This document shows, piece after piece, positions 7,276 to 18,620 of a stretch of 64,000 bases of DNA. Position 1 is the stretch's first letter. Every line of letters begins with the position of its first letter. Source of the DNA: Roseithermus sacchariphilus (GTDB lineage: Bacteria > Bacteroidota > Rhodothermia > Rhodothermales > MEBIC09517); assembly GCA_003285105.1 (NCBI GenBank), contig CP030158.1:496001-560000 (forward strand), given 5' to 3'. Below the pieces are notes generated by a model. The model did not search any database. It was not told the DNA's origin and worked only from the letters and a program-made list of their open reading frames with translations. Position numbers and translations under genes: made by a program.

Positions 7276-9666
7276 ATGAAGCATTCCGCCCTGATGCTTG
7301 CCGTGCTCGCGCTGGCAAGCCTCCTTCCCGCACAGGCGCAGACCTATCGCAGCGAGGCAACGGCATCCTCGTTCCTGAACGGCTTCGGTGAGGCCCTTAC
7401 CATCGGCGCTGACGCCATCTTCGTCGGCGAATCCCAGACCCCGGCACAGCCCGGCGTCGTCTACGTCTACCGCCGCACCGACGGCGGCGCGTGGGCGGAG
7501 CAGGCCCGGCTGGCGGCCTCGGACGGAACCCCCGGCGATGCCTTCGGGCACGCCCTGAGCCTGGACGGCACGCGGCTGCTCGTCGGCGCGCCCAACCGGG
7601 CCGACGGGCAGGGTGGCGCCTACGTCTTCGAATGGGACGAAGCCACCGGCGCCTGGCTGGAAACGGCCCGGCTCGCCCTCCCGGCCGACACTACCGCCGC
7701 ACGGATGGGCACGGCCGTCGCCCTCAGCGGCGACGTCGCCCTCGTCGGCGCGGCGGGGGATGGCGATGGCACCGGCGCCGTCTACGCCTTCCGGTACGAC
7801 GCCGGCGGGACCTGGCTGGCCGACGGCATGCTGGTCGGCAGCGGGGTGCAGCCGGGAGATCGCTTCGGCGCCGCGCTGGCGCTGGAGGACGGCACCGCGC
7901 TCATCGGCGCCCCGGACCAGGGCAGCGGCGCCGTGTACGTCTTCCGCCACGATGCCACCGCCGGCGCGTGGACGGAAACGGCGCTGCTCTTCGGCAACGG
8001 CACGGAAGACGGCGACCGCTTCGGCGAAGCCATCGCGCTGCACGACGGCCTGGCGCTCGTCGGCGCGCCCCGGCACGGCACCGGCGCGGCGTTCGCCTTC
8101 GCCCATGACCCCGACACCGACGGATGGACCGGGCAGGGCATCCTCCGCCCCTTCGACGGCACCCGCCAGGATCGCTTCGGGGTCGCCGTGGCGCTCACGG
8201 ACGATGAAGCCTGGGTCGGCGCGCCCTACGCAGCCCGCATGGAAGGACGGGTCTACCGCTTCACCCGGGACGACACCGGCTGGACCGGCTCGACCAAGCT
8301 GATGCACCAGACCGACGCCCGCCGCCAGCGCTTCGGCGGGCAACTCGCCGTGCGCGGCGCCCTGGCCGCCATCACCCTCCCCGGCGCCGACTACGGCGCC
8401 GGCCGGGTCGCCGTCTTCGAACGCACCGCCGACGGCTGGACGGAGCAGACCGTGCTGGCCGGTCCGATCCGCGGCTTCGACCCCATCACCGGCACCCGCA
8501 TCAACTGCCTCGACGGCGAGGCCGCCCAGTTTGCCTGCCAGCGCGTCGACCTCGTCGCCTTCCTCCCCGTCTCGGCCATCGGCGGCGGCCGCGGCGTCAT
8601 GGTCAATGACATCTGGGGCTGGACCGACCCCGAAACCGGCAAAGAGTACGCCCTCGTCGGCCGCATGGACGGCACCTCTTTCGTCGACGTCACCGACCCG
8701 GCCAACCCGGTCTACATCGGCAACCTGCCCAAGACGGAAGGCTCGCCCGGTGCCGTCTGGCGAGACATCAAGGTCTACCAGAACCACGCCTTCATCGTCG
8801 CCGACGCCTCCGGCGCCCACGGCATGCAGGTCTTCGACCTGACGCAGCTCCGCGACTTCGACGGCACGCCGAAGACGTTCGCGCCGGTGACGACCTACGA
8901 CCGCATCCACAGCGCGCACAACATCGTCATCAACGAAGAGAGCGGCTTCGCCTACACCGTGGGCAACAGCTCCGGCGGTGAAACCTGCGGCGGCGGCCTG
9001 CACATGATCGACATCCGCGACCCGAAGAACCCGACCTTCGCCGGCTGCTTCGCCGACGCGGAGACGGGGCGCGCCGGGACGGGCTACACGCACGACGCCC
9101 AGTGCGTCATCTACCGCGGCCCGGACGCCGACCACCAGGGCAAGGAGATCTGCTTCGGCGCCAACGAGACGGCCCTCAGCATCGCCGACGTGACGGACAA
9201 GGCCAACCCCGTCGCCCTCTCGCGGGCCGCTTACCCCAACGTCGCCTACACCCACCAGGGCTGGCTGACCGAAGACCATCGCTACTTCTTCGTCAATGAC
9301 GAACTGGACGAGATCGGCGGTAACGTGACCAACACGCGCACGCTGATCTGGGACGTCTCGGACCTGGACGATCCCCAGCTCGTCAAGGAGTACCTGCTCT
9401 CGACCCAGGCCAGCGACCACAACCTGTACATCCGGGGCAACCTGATGTACCAGTCGAACTACCTCACCGGCCTGCGGGTGCTCGACGTCACGGACCCGGC
9501 CAACCCGGTCGAGGTGGGCTACTTCGACACGGTCCCCTACGGCTCCGACGGCCCCGGCTTCGGCGGCTCGTGGAGCAACTACCCGTTCTTCCCGAGCGGC
9601 ACCATCGCCGTCACCAGCATGAGTGAAGGCCTGTTCCTGCTGAAGAAGAACGACGTGGACATCTAG
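7276..9666 (+). CDS. Secreted choice-of-anchor B family protein (FG-GAP plus LVIVD propeller)
   Basis: A 796-residue exported protein. MKHSALMLAVLALASLLPAQA is a signal peptide; the ATG at 7276 was chosen over an upstream ATG because it gives this clean signal. Residues about 20-385 hold repeated FG-GAP-like units (GDRFGAALALEDGTALIGAP and similar). The second half has LVIVD-type repeats such as SFVDVTDPANPVYIGNLP and RVLDVTDPANPVEVGYFD, plus conserved DVSDLDDPQLV. This arrangement matches the choice-of-anchor B family of surface proteins. The C-terminus (LFLLKKND) has no Por sorting domain. It is the first of three codirectional propeller genes; a hairpin follows it. Confidence 0.82.
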   Translation: MKHSALMLAVLALASLLPAQAQTYRSEATASSFLNGFGEALTIGADAIFVGESQTPAQPGVVYVYRRTDGGAWAEQARLAASDGTPGDAFGHALSLDGTRLLVGAPNRADGQGGAYVFEWDEATGAWLETARLALPADTTAARMGTAVALSGDVALVGAAGDGDGTGAVYAFRYDAGGTWLADGMLVGSGVQPGDRFGAALALEDGTALIGAPDQGSGAVYVFRHDATAGAWTETALLFGNGTEDGDRFGEAIALHDGLALVGAPRHGTGAAFAFAHDPDTDGWTGQGILRPFDGTRQDRFGVAVALTDDEAWVGAPYAARMEGRVYRFTRDDTGWTGSTKLMHQTDARRQRFGGQLAVRGALAAITLPGADYGAGRVAVFERTADGWTEQTVLAGPIRGFDPITGTRINCLDGEAAQFACQRVDLVAFLPVSAIGGGRGVMVNDIWGWTDPETGKEYALVGRMDGTSFVDVTDPANPVYIGNLPKTEGSPGAVWRDIKVYQNHAFIVADASGAHGMQVFDLTQLRDFDGTPKTFAPVTTYDRIHSAHNIVINEESGFAYTVGNSSGGETCGGGLHMIDIRDPKNPTFAGCFADAETGRAGTGYTHDAQCVIYRGPDADHQGKEICFGANETALSIADVTDKANPVALSRAAYPNVAYTHQGWLTEDHRYFFVNDELDEIGGNVTNTRTLIWDVSDLDDPQLVKEYLLSTQASDHNLYIRGNLMYQSNYLTGLRVLDVTDPANPVEVGYFDTVPYGSDGPGFGGSWSNYPFFPSGTIAVTSMSEGLFLLKKNDVDI

Positions 9667-9682
9667 GCTAAGGTCGAAGGGG

Positions 9683-9735
9683 GCCGGTCGACGGGCGGGA
9701 GAGCGAGACGTTTTGCCGTCCGCCCGTCGACCGGC
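9683..9735. terminator. Strong hairpin after the choice-of-anchor B gene
   Basis: Perfect 16-bp arms (GCCGGTCGACGGGCGG and its inverse) with a 21-nt loop, 16 nt after the stop codon at 9666. There is no U-tract after it, so it may act as an RNA-stabilising 3' hairpin or an inefficient terminator before the next gene at 9792. Confidence 0.55.
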
Positions 9736-9791
9736 GTCCTCGCCCTTCACCCCACCGCCCCGTCTCCTTTCTCTCACGCTCCTGCCGACCC

Positions 9792-11288
9792 ATGCGCTAT
9801 CTCGCTGCCCTGTTCCTCGCCGTGGTGCTCCTCGCACCGGCCGGCCGGGCCGGCGCGGCCCCGCCGCCCGAACCCCCGGCGGAGATCCGCTTCTCCGAGC
9901 AGATCCTCCCCATCCTGCAGCAGGAGCTGGCCCCCGTGCTGGACCGCCTCCCGGGGCTGACCTACGACTCGTGGGACGGCCTCGTCGCCGGAGCCGACTT
10001 CGGGCAGGTGCTCGTCCCGTTCGACGCCGAGCACAGCCTCCTGGTGCAACTCGCCGACCACACCGACGGCGTCTCGGAGGCGAGCCGCGCGCAGCTCCGG
10101 CAATGGATCGACGAAGGCGCGCGCAGCGACGACGGGACGGTCCCGTACGCCGACGTGGCAGATCGGCCGCTGCTCTACGTCGCCAACCAGGGAGCGGCCA
10201 TGGTGTCGGTGATCGACATGGCGCGCAACGTCGTGGTGCGGAACGTGAAGCTACAGGCCCTGGGCTTCGACGCCAACGCCAAACCCCACCACACCGCCGT
10301 CGAGCCGGACGGCTCGCACTGGTACGTCTCGCTGATCGGCGCCAGCCAGGTGCTGAAGTTCGACCGGGACAACCGCCTCGTCGGCCAGGTGGCCTTCGAG
10401 ACGCCGGGCATGCTGGCCCTCCACCCGACGGAGGACCTGCTCTACGTGGCCCGCTCGATGATGGCCGTCAACCCGCCCACACGCATCGGCGCCATCCGGC
10501 GGTCGGACCTGGCGCTGACGGAGATCGACGTCTTCTTCCCCCGTCCGCACGCGCTCGCGCTGAACCCGGCCGCCGGCTACGTCTACACCGCCAGCCTCGC
10601 GGAGAATCGCATCGCCAGCGTCCCCGTGGGCGAGGAAGACGTGGCCGAGCTGATCGGCCTCGACGGCCCCGTGCACACCCTCGTGCAGTTCGCCGTCTCG
10701 CCCGACGGGCAGACGATGGTGGCCGGCGGCCAGCTGACGGGGGCGTTCTTCCTCTTCGACCTGAGCGACCCTGCCACCCCCACGCCCGTCGCCCGCCTCG
10801 ACCTCGGCGCGATGCCGTGGCACCCGGTCTTCACCCCGGACGGCCGCTTCGTCTACATCGGCAACCAGGGGGCCAACACCGTCACCGTCGTGGACGTAGC
10901 CCGGCGCGAGGTCGCCGCCGTCATCACCGGCGACGGCCTGGCCGAGCCGCATGGCATCGCCGTCTCGCCGGACGGGCGCTTCGTCTACGTCTCCAACCGC
11001 AACCTCAAGAGCGCCTACACGCCGCGCTGGGTCCGGTTTACGCAGGAGATGGCGGAAGAAGGCCCGGCGCATGAGGGGACGGATCATGCCGGCATGGGAC
11101 ATGACGGCCATGGCATGGCGAATCCCCCGGAGCCGACTGCGAACCACGACATGGACCACGGCATGATGATGGACATGGAGGCCGAATACGGCGGTACGGT
11201 GGTCGTGATCGACACGGCCACGCAGGAGATCGTGCGCGTGCTGGAACTGGGCGCCTACCCCTCCGGCATGAGTACCCGCCCCTTCTGA
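9792..11288 (+). CDS. Exported YncE-like beta-propeller protein with a His/Met-rich insert
   Basis: A 498-residue protein with the signal peptide MRYLAALFLAVVLLAPAGRAGA. Residues about 25-120 resemble a c-type-cytochrome-associated N-terminal region (IRFSEQILPILQQEL, QLRQWIDEGAR) but no CxxCH is present. From about residue 125 it has YVTN/NHL blades: LLYVANQGAAMVSVIDMARN, FVYIGNQGANTVTVVDVARR, IAVSPDGRFVYVSNRN. Between the last two blades (about residues 415-465) is an insert dense in His and Met (DHAGMGHDGHGM, NHDMDHGMMMDME), which suggests copper or another soft metal ligand; this is inference. The neighbouring propeller genes on both sides are also exported. Confidence 0.82.
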   Translation: MRYLAALFLAVVLLAPAGRAGAAPPPEPPAEIRFSEQILPILQQELAPVLDRLPGLTYDSWDGLVAGADFGQVLVPFDAEHSLLVQLADHTDGVSEASRAQLRQWIDEGARSDDGTVPYADVADRPLLYVANQGAAMVSVIDMARNVVVRNVKLQALGFDANAKPHHTAVEPDGSHWYVSLIGASQVLKFDRDNRLVGQVAFETPGMLALHPTEDLLYVARSMMAVNPPTRIGAIRRSDLALTEIDVFFPRPHALALNPAAGYVYTASLAENRIASVPVGEEDVAELIGLDGPVHTLVQFAVSPDGQTMVAGGQLTGAFFLFDLSDPATPTPVARLDLGAMPWHPVFTPDGRFVYIGNQGANTVTVVDVARREVAAVITGDGLAEPHGIAVSPDGRFVYVSNRNLKSAYTPRWVRFTQEMAEEGPAHEGTDHAGMGHDGHGMANPPEPTANHDMDHGMMMDMEAEYGGTVVVIDTATQEIVRVLELGAYPSGMSTRPF

Positions 11289-11318
11289 GCCCCCTTACCG
11301 ATCCTCTCGCTCGTGCCC

Positions 11319-13187
11319 ATGACCCCGGCTCTGCCGCCCCCGGCTTCCGGCCGCTCCGTGCTCCTGACGCTGGGGCTCCTGCTGTCCCTCCTCTCCGGAT
11401 GCACCGGGACGCGCCGCACCCTGCCGCAGACACCGACAGCGGCGGCCCCCTTCCCGCCCCGGCTGGAACGCGTCGTGACGCCGTTCGAGGTGCGCCGGGC
11501 CGACGGCACCCCGTACGCCTTCCCATTCCTCGGCGGCCTCGACGTCCCCCGCCCTCAATGGGTCGACATCGACGGCGACGGGGACCTCGACCTGTTCGTG
11601 CAGGAAGTCACCAATGCCGTCCTGTTCTTCGAGAACGTCGGCACCGCCACCGCGCCCGAACTCGTCTGGCGCAGCGACCGGTTCCAGGACCTGGACGTCG
11701 GCGAATGGTACCGGTTCGTGGACCTCGACGCCGACGGCGACCCGGACCTGCTCGCCGAGCAGCCTTTCAGCTACATCCGCTACTACCGCAACGACGGCGA
11801 CCGGCCCGGCCCTCCCCGGTTCGTCCTCGCCGCAGACACCCTCCGCGACGTCACCGGCGCCCCGATCTTCTCCGACCGGCAGAACATCCCCAACGTCACC
11901 GACATCGACTGCGACGGACAGCCCGACCTGTTCATCGGCCGTGTCGACGGCACGGTGATGCGCTATGAACAGGGCAGCACCGACGCCGCCGGCATCCCGC
12001 GCTTCCGGCTCGTCACCGATCGGTTCGAGAACATCGAGATCATCGGACAGATAGTCGGCAGCCTCCACGGAGCCAACACGATGGCCTTCGGGGACGTCGA
12101 CGGCGACGGCGACGAGGATCTGTTCTGGGGCGATTTCTTCGAGCCGGGGCTGCTGCTGATCGAGAACACCGGCACGTGCGGCACCCCCAGCCTGCGGGGT
12201 GAGCCCGTCGGCTTCCCGCCCGGCAACCCGCTGCGCACGAGCGGCTACAACGCCCCCACCCTCGGGGACCCCGACGGCGACGGCGACCTCGACCTGCTCG
12301 TCGGCGTCCTCGGCGGCGCCTTCAACGCCAACGCCACCGCCGCCGATAACCTCTACTTCCTGGAACAGACCCCCGACGGCTTCCCCGTCCGCACCCGCCG
12401 CTTCCTCGACGGCATCGACGTGGGCAGCGAAAGCGTGCCGGCCCTGGCCGACCTCGACGCCGACGGCGACCTCGACCTGCTCGTGGCGAACAAGATCGTG
12501 CCGGGCGAGCCGAACACGTCACGCATCTATCTCTTCGAGAACCAGGGCACGCCCCGGCAGCCCGCCTTCCACCTCACCGACTCGCTCGCGCTGGCCCCGG
12601 CCTTCCACTACGCCCCGGCCCTGGGCGACCTCGACGCCGACGGGGACCTCGACCTGCTCGTGGGGACCTGGAACGAGGGCATCGCCTTCTACCGCAACGA
12701 GGGCACCCCGCAGCAGCCCGACTTCCGCCTCGAAGCCCCCGGCTACGTCGAACTGACGCGCGGCAGCAACAGCATGCCCGCCCTGGCCGACCTCGACGCC
12801 GACGGCGACCTCGACCTGCTCGTCGGCGAAGCCTCCGGGACGCTCAACCTCTACCGCAACGAGGGCACCCCACAGCAACCCGCCTTCCGCCTCGTCTCGG
12901 ACGCCTACCTCGACCTGGACGTCGGCCGCCGCAGCGCCCCCACCCTCGCCGACCTCGACGGCGACGGCGACCTCGACCTGTTCGTCGGCGCCGAGAGCGG
13001 AGGCGGCGTCTTCCTCCGCAACGACGGCACCCCGCAGGCGCCGCACTTCGTGCCGAACGCCTCCTTCGCCCCGCCCCTGCCGTTCTTCGCCACCCCCGTC
13101 TTCGCCGACCTCGACGCCGACGGCGACCTCGACCTGCTCGTCGGCACAGCCAGCGGGGGGCTGATGTACTTCCGGAACGAGCGGTGA
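11319..13187 (+). CDS. FG-GAP/VCBS repeat lipoprotein
   Basis: A 622-residue lipoprotein: the signal segment VLLTLGLLLSLLSGC ends in a lipobox cysteine. The rest is a run of VCBS/FG-GAP blades with the calcium-loop core DLDADGDLDLLVG or DGDGDLDLFVG, alternating with FRNEGTPQQPAFRL-type linkers. This gives a seven-bladed integrin-like propeller, probably cell-surface exposed and calcium-binding. The codons of the repeats are nearly identical at the DNA level in the C-terminal half. The frame also opens at a GTG at 11313, but the ATG at 11319 fits the signal peptide. Ligand unknown. Confidence 0.85.
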   Translation: MTPALPPPASGRSVLLTLGLLLSLLSGCTGTRRTLPQTPTAAAPFPPRLERVVTPFEVRRADGTPYAFPFLGGLDVPRPQWVDIDGDGDLDLFVQEVTNAVLFFENVGTATAPELVWRSDRFQDLDVGEWYRFVDLDADGDPDLLAEQPFSYIRYYRNDGDRPGPPRFVLAADTLRDVTGAPIFSDRQNIPNVTDIDCDGQPDLFIGRVDGTVMRYEQGSTDAAGIPRFRLVTDRFENIEIIGQIVGSLHGANTMAFGDVDGDGDEDLFWGDFFEPGLLLIENTGTCGTPSLRGEPVGFPPGNPLRTSGYNAPTLGDPDGDGDLDLLVGVLGGAFNANATAADNLYFLEQTPDGFPVRTRRFLDGIDVGSESVPALADLDADGDLDLLVANKIVPGEPNTSRIYLFENQGTPRQPAFHLTDSLALAPAFHYAPALGDLDADGDLDLLVGTWNEGIAFYRNEGTPQQPDFRLEAPGYVELTRGSNSMPALADLDADGDLDLLVGEASGTLNLYRNEGTPQQPAFRLVSDAYLDLDVGRRSAPTLADLDGDGDLDLFVGAESGGGVFLRNDGTPQAPHFVPNASFAPPLPFFATPVFADLDADGDLDLLVGTASGGLMYFRNER

Positions 13188-13230
13188 GGAAACGCACCGG
13201 TCCGGCCTCGCCGCCCCCGGATGCGCTTCC

Positions 13231-14826
13231 TCACCCCTGCACCGGATGCGCTGTGCGGACGGGGTCGATCGGCGGTGTCGACGCCGGGCCGGGATGCTTG
13301 ACGACGATCTCGTAGAGGTCGGTGCGCCGGTCGTTCCAGGTGCGGACCGTCCCGGCCAGGCGGTTGTGACGCAACACCTCCAGGTCCACGTCCGCGATCA
13401 CCACCGTTTCCAGGTTCGCCTGGCACTCCCCTGCGATGCCGTCCCGCGCGAACGGGAAGTCCGAGGGCGTGAAGATCCCGGACTGCGCGTAGTTGATGTC
13501 CATGTTCTCGACCGAGGGCAGGTTGCCCGTGCAGCCGGAGGTGACGACGTAGACCTGGTTTTCGATGGCACGCGCCTGCGCACAGGTGCGCACGCGGAGG
13601 TAGCCCTGGCGGTTGTCCGTGCAGAACGGGACGAAGAACAGCTGCGCCCCGGCCGCCGTGGCGATGCGCCCCAGCTCGGGGAATTCGACGTCGTAGCAGA
13701 TCTGGATGGACACCTTGCCGCGGTCCGTGTCGAACACGCGCAGTTCGTGGCCCGGCTGTACTCCCCACCAGTGCCGCTCGTTCGGAGTGATGTGGAGCTT
13801 GTACTGCTTCTCGATCCCGCCGTCGCGCTTGAACAGGTAGGCGATGTTGTAGATCTTCCCCCCTTCCTCCGTGTAGTGCGACCCGCCGACGACGTTGACG
13901 GCGTATTTGATGGCGAGGTGCTGGAAGAGGTCCAGGTACTGCGGAGTGAACTCGGCCAGCTTCCGCACGGCCAGCCCCGGCCGCTGATTCGGCAGGAAGG
14001 AGAGGAGTTGGAGCGTAAAGATCTCGGGGAAGACGACGAAGTCCGACTTGTACCCCGAGGCCACGTCCACGAAATACTCGCACTGCTCGGCGAACTCATC
14101 GAAGCCGCTGATCTTGCGCATGCGGTACTGCACCGTGCAGATGCGCACGGGGAAGGTCGTCCGCGTCTGGCGCACCGGGTTGGGCGTGTAGTGCAGGTTG
14201 ACCCACTCCAGCAGCAGCGCGTGCCCCTGCGATTCGGCATCCTCGCCGAGGTAATCCGCCAGGATGCGCTTGAGCGTGAAGCCGTTGGCGATCTGGAACG
14301 TCAGCACCGGGTCGTAGATCTGCTTGGTGCGCACCTGCTCCACGTACTCGTGGATCGTCATGCGGTCCGCATAGCGATGGTAGTTGGGCACGCGCCCGCC
14401 CACGACGATGCGCTTCAGGTTGAGCCGGCGCGCCAGGTCCTTCCGGGCATCGTAGAGCCGCCGCCCGATCTTCATCCCCCGGAAGGCCGGGTCCACCAGC
14501 ACCTCGATGCCGTAGAGCGTGTCCCCTTCGGGGTCGTGGTTGGTGATGTGCCCGTCCGAGGAGATCTCCTCCCAGGTGTGGGCATCGCCGTACTCGTCCA
14601 GGTCCACGATCAGGCTGCTGGCCGAACCGATGAGCTGCCCCTCGTACTCGACGCCGAACTGCCCTTCGGGGAAGTGCGTGAGCTGGCTCTCGAACTCGGA
14701 CCGCCGCCACGGGGTCATGCCGGGAAAGCAGGCCTGCTGCAACCGCACGAGCGCCTCGAAGTCGTCCGGGACGAGGGGGCGGATGCGGATGGACTTCTGC
14801 AGGGTGTCGAGGTCGATGGAGGGCAT
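13231..14826 (-). CDS. Bifunctional GNAT acetyltransferase / carbon-nitrogen hydrolase
   Basis: A 531-residue cytoplasmic fusion. Residues about 15-200 form a GNAT domain (IRIRPLVPDDFEALVRLQQACFPGM; VDPAFRGMKIGRRLYDARK is the acetyl-CoA loop). Residues about 230-500 form a nitrilase-superfamily domain with the catalytic triad visible as Glu in VVFPEIFTLQL, Lys in YKLHITPNERHWWG and Cys in IQICYDVEFPELGR. This fusion is an established family of unknown substrate. The ATG at 14826 gives MPSIDLDTLQKSIRIRPL; the longer upstream frame is noncoding and would overlap the divergent kinase gene. Confidence 0.92.
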   Translation of the reverse strand: MPSIDLDTLQKSIRIRPLVPDDFEALVRLQQACFPGMTPWRRSEFESQLTHFPEGQFGVEYEGQLIGSASSLIVDLDEYGDAHTWEEISSDGHITNHDPEGDTLYGIEVLVDPAFRGMKIGRRLYDARKDLARRLNLKRIVVGGRVPNYHRYADRMTIHEYVEQVRTKQIYDPVLTFQIANGFTLKRILADYLGEDAESQGHALLLEWVNLHYTPNPVRQTRTTFPVRICTVQYRMRKISGFDEFAEQCEYFVDVASGYKSDFVVFPEIFTLQLLSFLPNQRPGLAVRKLAEFTPQYLDLFQHLAIKYAVNVVGGSHYTEEGGKIYNIAYLFKRDGGIEKQYKLHITPNERHWWGVQPGHELRVFDTDRGKVSIQICYDVEFPELGRIATAAGAQLFFVPFCTDNRQGYLRVRTCAQARAIENQVYVVTSGCTGNLPSVENMDINYAQSGIFTPSDFPFARDGIAGECQANLETVVIADVDLEVLRHNRLAGTVRTWNDRRTDLYEIVVKHPGPASTPPIDPVRTAHPVQG

Positions 14827-15070
14827 GGCGATCGGGGCCGGTGGCGGAGGGTACGAGGGTCCCTGCAGAAACGGCCGGCCCGGGCCGGCTGATCCCGACG
14901 AGGGGGACGAACTCCCGACGAGGGGAAGGCCGGTCTGCGAAACGGCGTCGGTAACCCGGCCTTCCCACTTCCACGCTCGCGCTTCGTATGTTTTCCTCCG
15001 GCCCCGGCTGTCCCCCCTGGCGCCGGTTTGTCGCCAATGACTCTGGTACCTCCTCGACCCCGCACCCTGC

Positions 15071-17515
<2,445 letters not shown>

Positions 17516-17724
17516 GCCGTCAGCCGTCAGCCGTGAGCCGTCAGCCGTGAGCCGTCAGCCGTCAGCCGTGAGCCGTGAGCCGTCAGCCGTGAGCCGTGAG
17601 CCGTCAGCCGTCAGCCGTGAGCCGTCAGCCGTGAGCCGTCAGCCGTGAGCCGTCAGCCGAAGCGGTTCGACGAGCATCCTCGTGTCAGTCCTGAATGCTG
17701 ACGGCTGACGGCTGACCGCTGACA
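17516..17724. repeat. AGCCGTCAGCCGTG tandem array with an inverted right arm
   Basis: From 17516 to about 17660 the sequence alternates AGCCGTC and AGCCGTG units in irregular order directly after the kinase stop codon. About 40 bp later, at 17698-17724, the complementary form CTGACGGCTGACGGCTG appears. The two arms could pair into a long hairpin between the convergent kinase and DUF1080 genes. The array reads open in one frame but is not a gene. Confidence 0.85.
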
Positions 17725-17725
17725 C

Positions 17726-18481
17726 TCACAGCTCCTTGATCCGGATGTTGCGGAACTGGACGAGGCTGGAGGCGGGGTGCGGCTTACCGTGGCCGTGGTG
17801 TTGCAGGGCAATGGGGCCGCGCTCGGGGATGCCGGGGAGCCGGGCGTCCTCGATCACCGTCTGCCCGTTCAGCACCACCGTCAGCCGCTCGCCGATCATC
17901 GTGATCTCGAACGTGTTCCACTCGCCCACGGGCCGGTCGGCGTTGACGCGCGGGGTGACGCCGGCACGTACCTCCGGCGGCATGCTCTCGTCGGTGCGGT
18001 AGCCGTAGACCTCGCCCGAGCCGATGGGCCACATCCAGATGTTGACCTGCGCCTTCGACGTGCCGCGCAGGTAAATGCCGGAATCGGCATTGGGGCGGGA
18101 TTCGGTGATGACCTCGCCGTGCTCGTCGCGCTCGAGCGAGCCGTCGGGCAGCACGATGGGCATGTCGTACAGCCCCGAGGGCTCCTTGATGCGCCAGTCG
18201 ATCTGCAGCACGAAGTCCCCGAATTCGCGCTCGGTCCAGAGGTTCTTGTCGCCCTCGGCCTCGCTGAGCGCGTCGTAGTCGATCACCCCGTCGACGACGC
18301 GCCAGTGGCCGCCGTCGCCCTCCGGCACGCGCCAGCCGGTGAGGTCCTGCCCGTTGAAGAGCGACACCCACCCGGTATCGACGGCCGACGGCTCGGGCGA
18401 GGAGGCGACATCGGGGGCGGAAGCGTGGTCGGGGCGGTCACAACCGAAGCACAGCAACAGAAAAACAGCCAGGTAGCGCAT
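17726..18481 (-). CDS. DUF1080 lipoprotein (3-keto-disaccharide hydrolase family)
   Basis: A 251-residue lipoprotein: MRYLAVFLLLCFGC ends in a lipobox cysteine. The remainder is one DUF1080 concanavalin-like domain with FNGQDLTGW, GDFVLQIDWRI, NADSGIYLRG, WNTFEITMIGERLTVVLNGQTV and GPIALQHHG, all family hallmarks. Members of DUF1080 have been shown to act on 3-keto-glycosides; others are uncharacterised. It could therefore work with the Gfo/Idh/MocA dehydrogenase and ThuA-type protein at 58-64 kb, though it is not linked to them. The ATG at 18481 was chosen because it gives the lipoprotein signal. Confidence 0.9.
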   Translation of the reverse strand: MRYLAVFLLLCFGCDRPDHASAPDVASSPEPSAVDTGWVSLFNGQDLTGWRVPEGDGGHWRVVDGVIDYDALSEAEGDKNLWTEREFGDFVLQIDWRIKEPSGLYDMPIVLPDGSLERDEHGEVITESRPNADSGIYLRGTSKAQVNIWMWPIGSGEVYGYRTDESMPPEVRAGVTPRVNADRPVGEWNTFEITMIGERLTVVLNGQTVIEDARLPGIPERGPIALQHHGHGKPHPASSLVQFRNIRIKEL

Positions 18482-18620
18482 GGTCACGGGCGAGCAGGCG
18501 AGACAGGAACGGAGGTCGGCAAAATGCGTCCCGGCCAGGCAGAAGCGCAACAGCCGGAGGAACGCCGACCGCCCGGCTCCGTGAGCATCCTTCCTTTTCC
18601 CCTTTCCGACCCGCACGACC

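Noticed and set aside
7204-9837. 877-codon open frame on the minus strand opposite the choice-of-anchor B gene
   Set aside because: It is a shadow frame in GC-rich DNA. The plus-strand frame has a signal peptide and clear repeats, while this one has low-complexity Val/Gly/Ala/Asp sequence without motifs.
17516-17724. CRISPR array
   Set aside because: The repeats are contiguous 7-14 bp units with no spacers, and no cas gene is in the window. The same applies to the arrays at 21308, 41981 and 58054.
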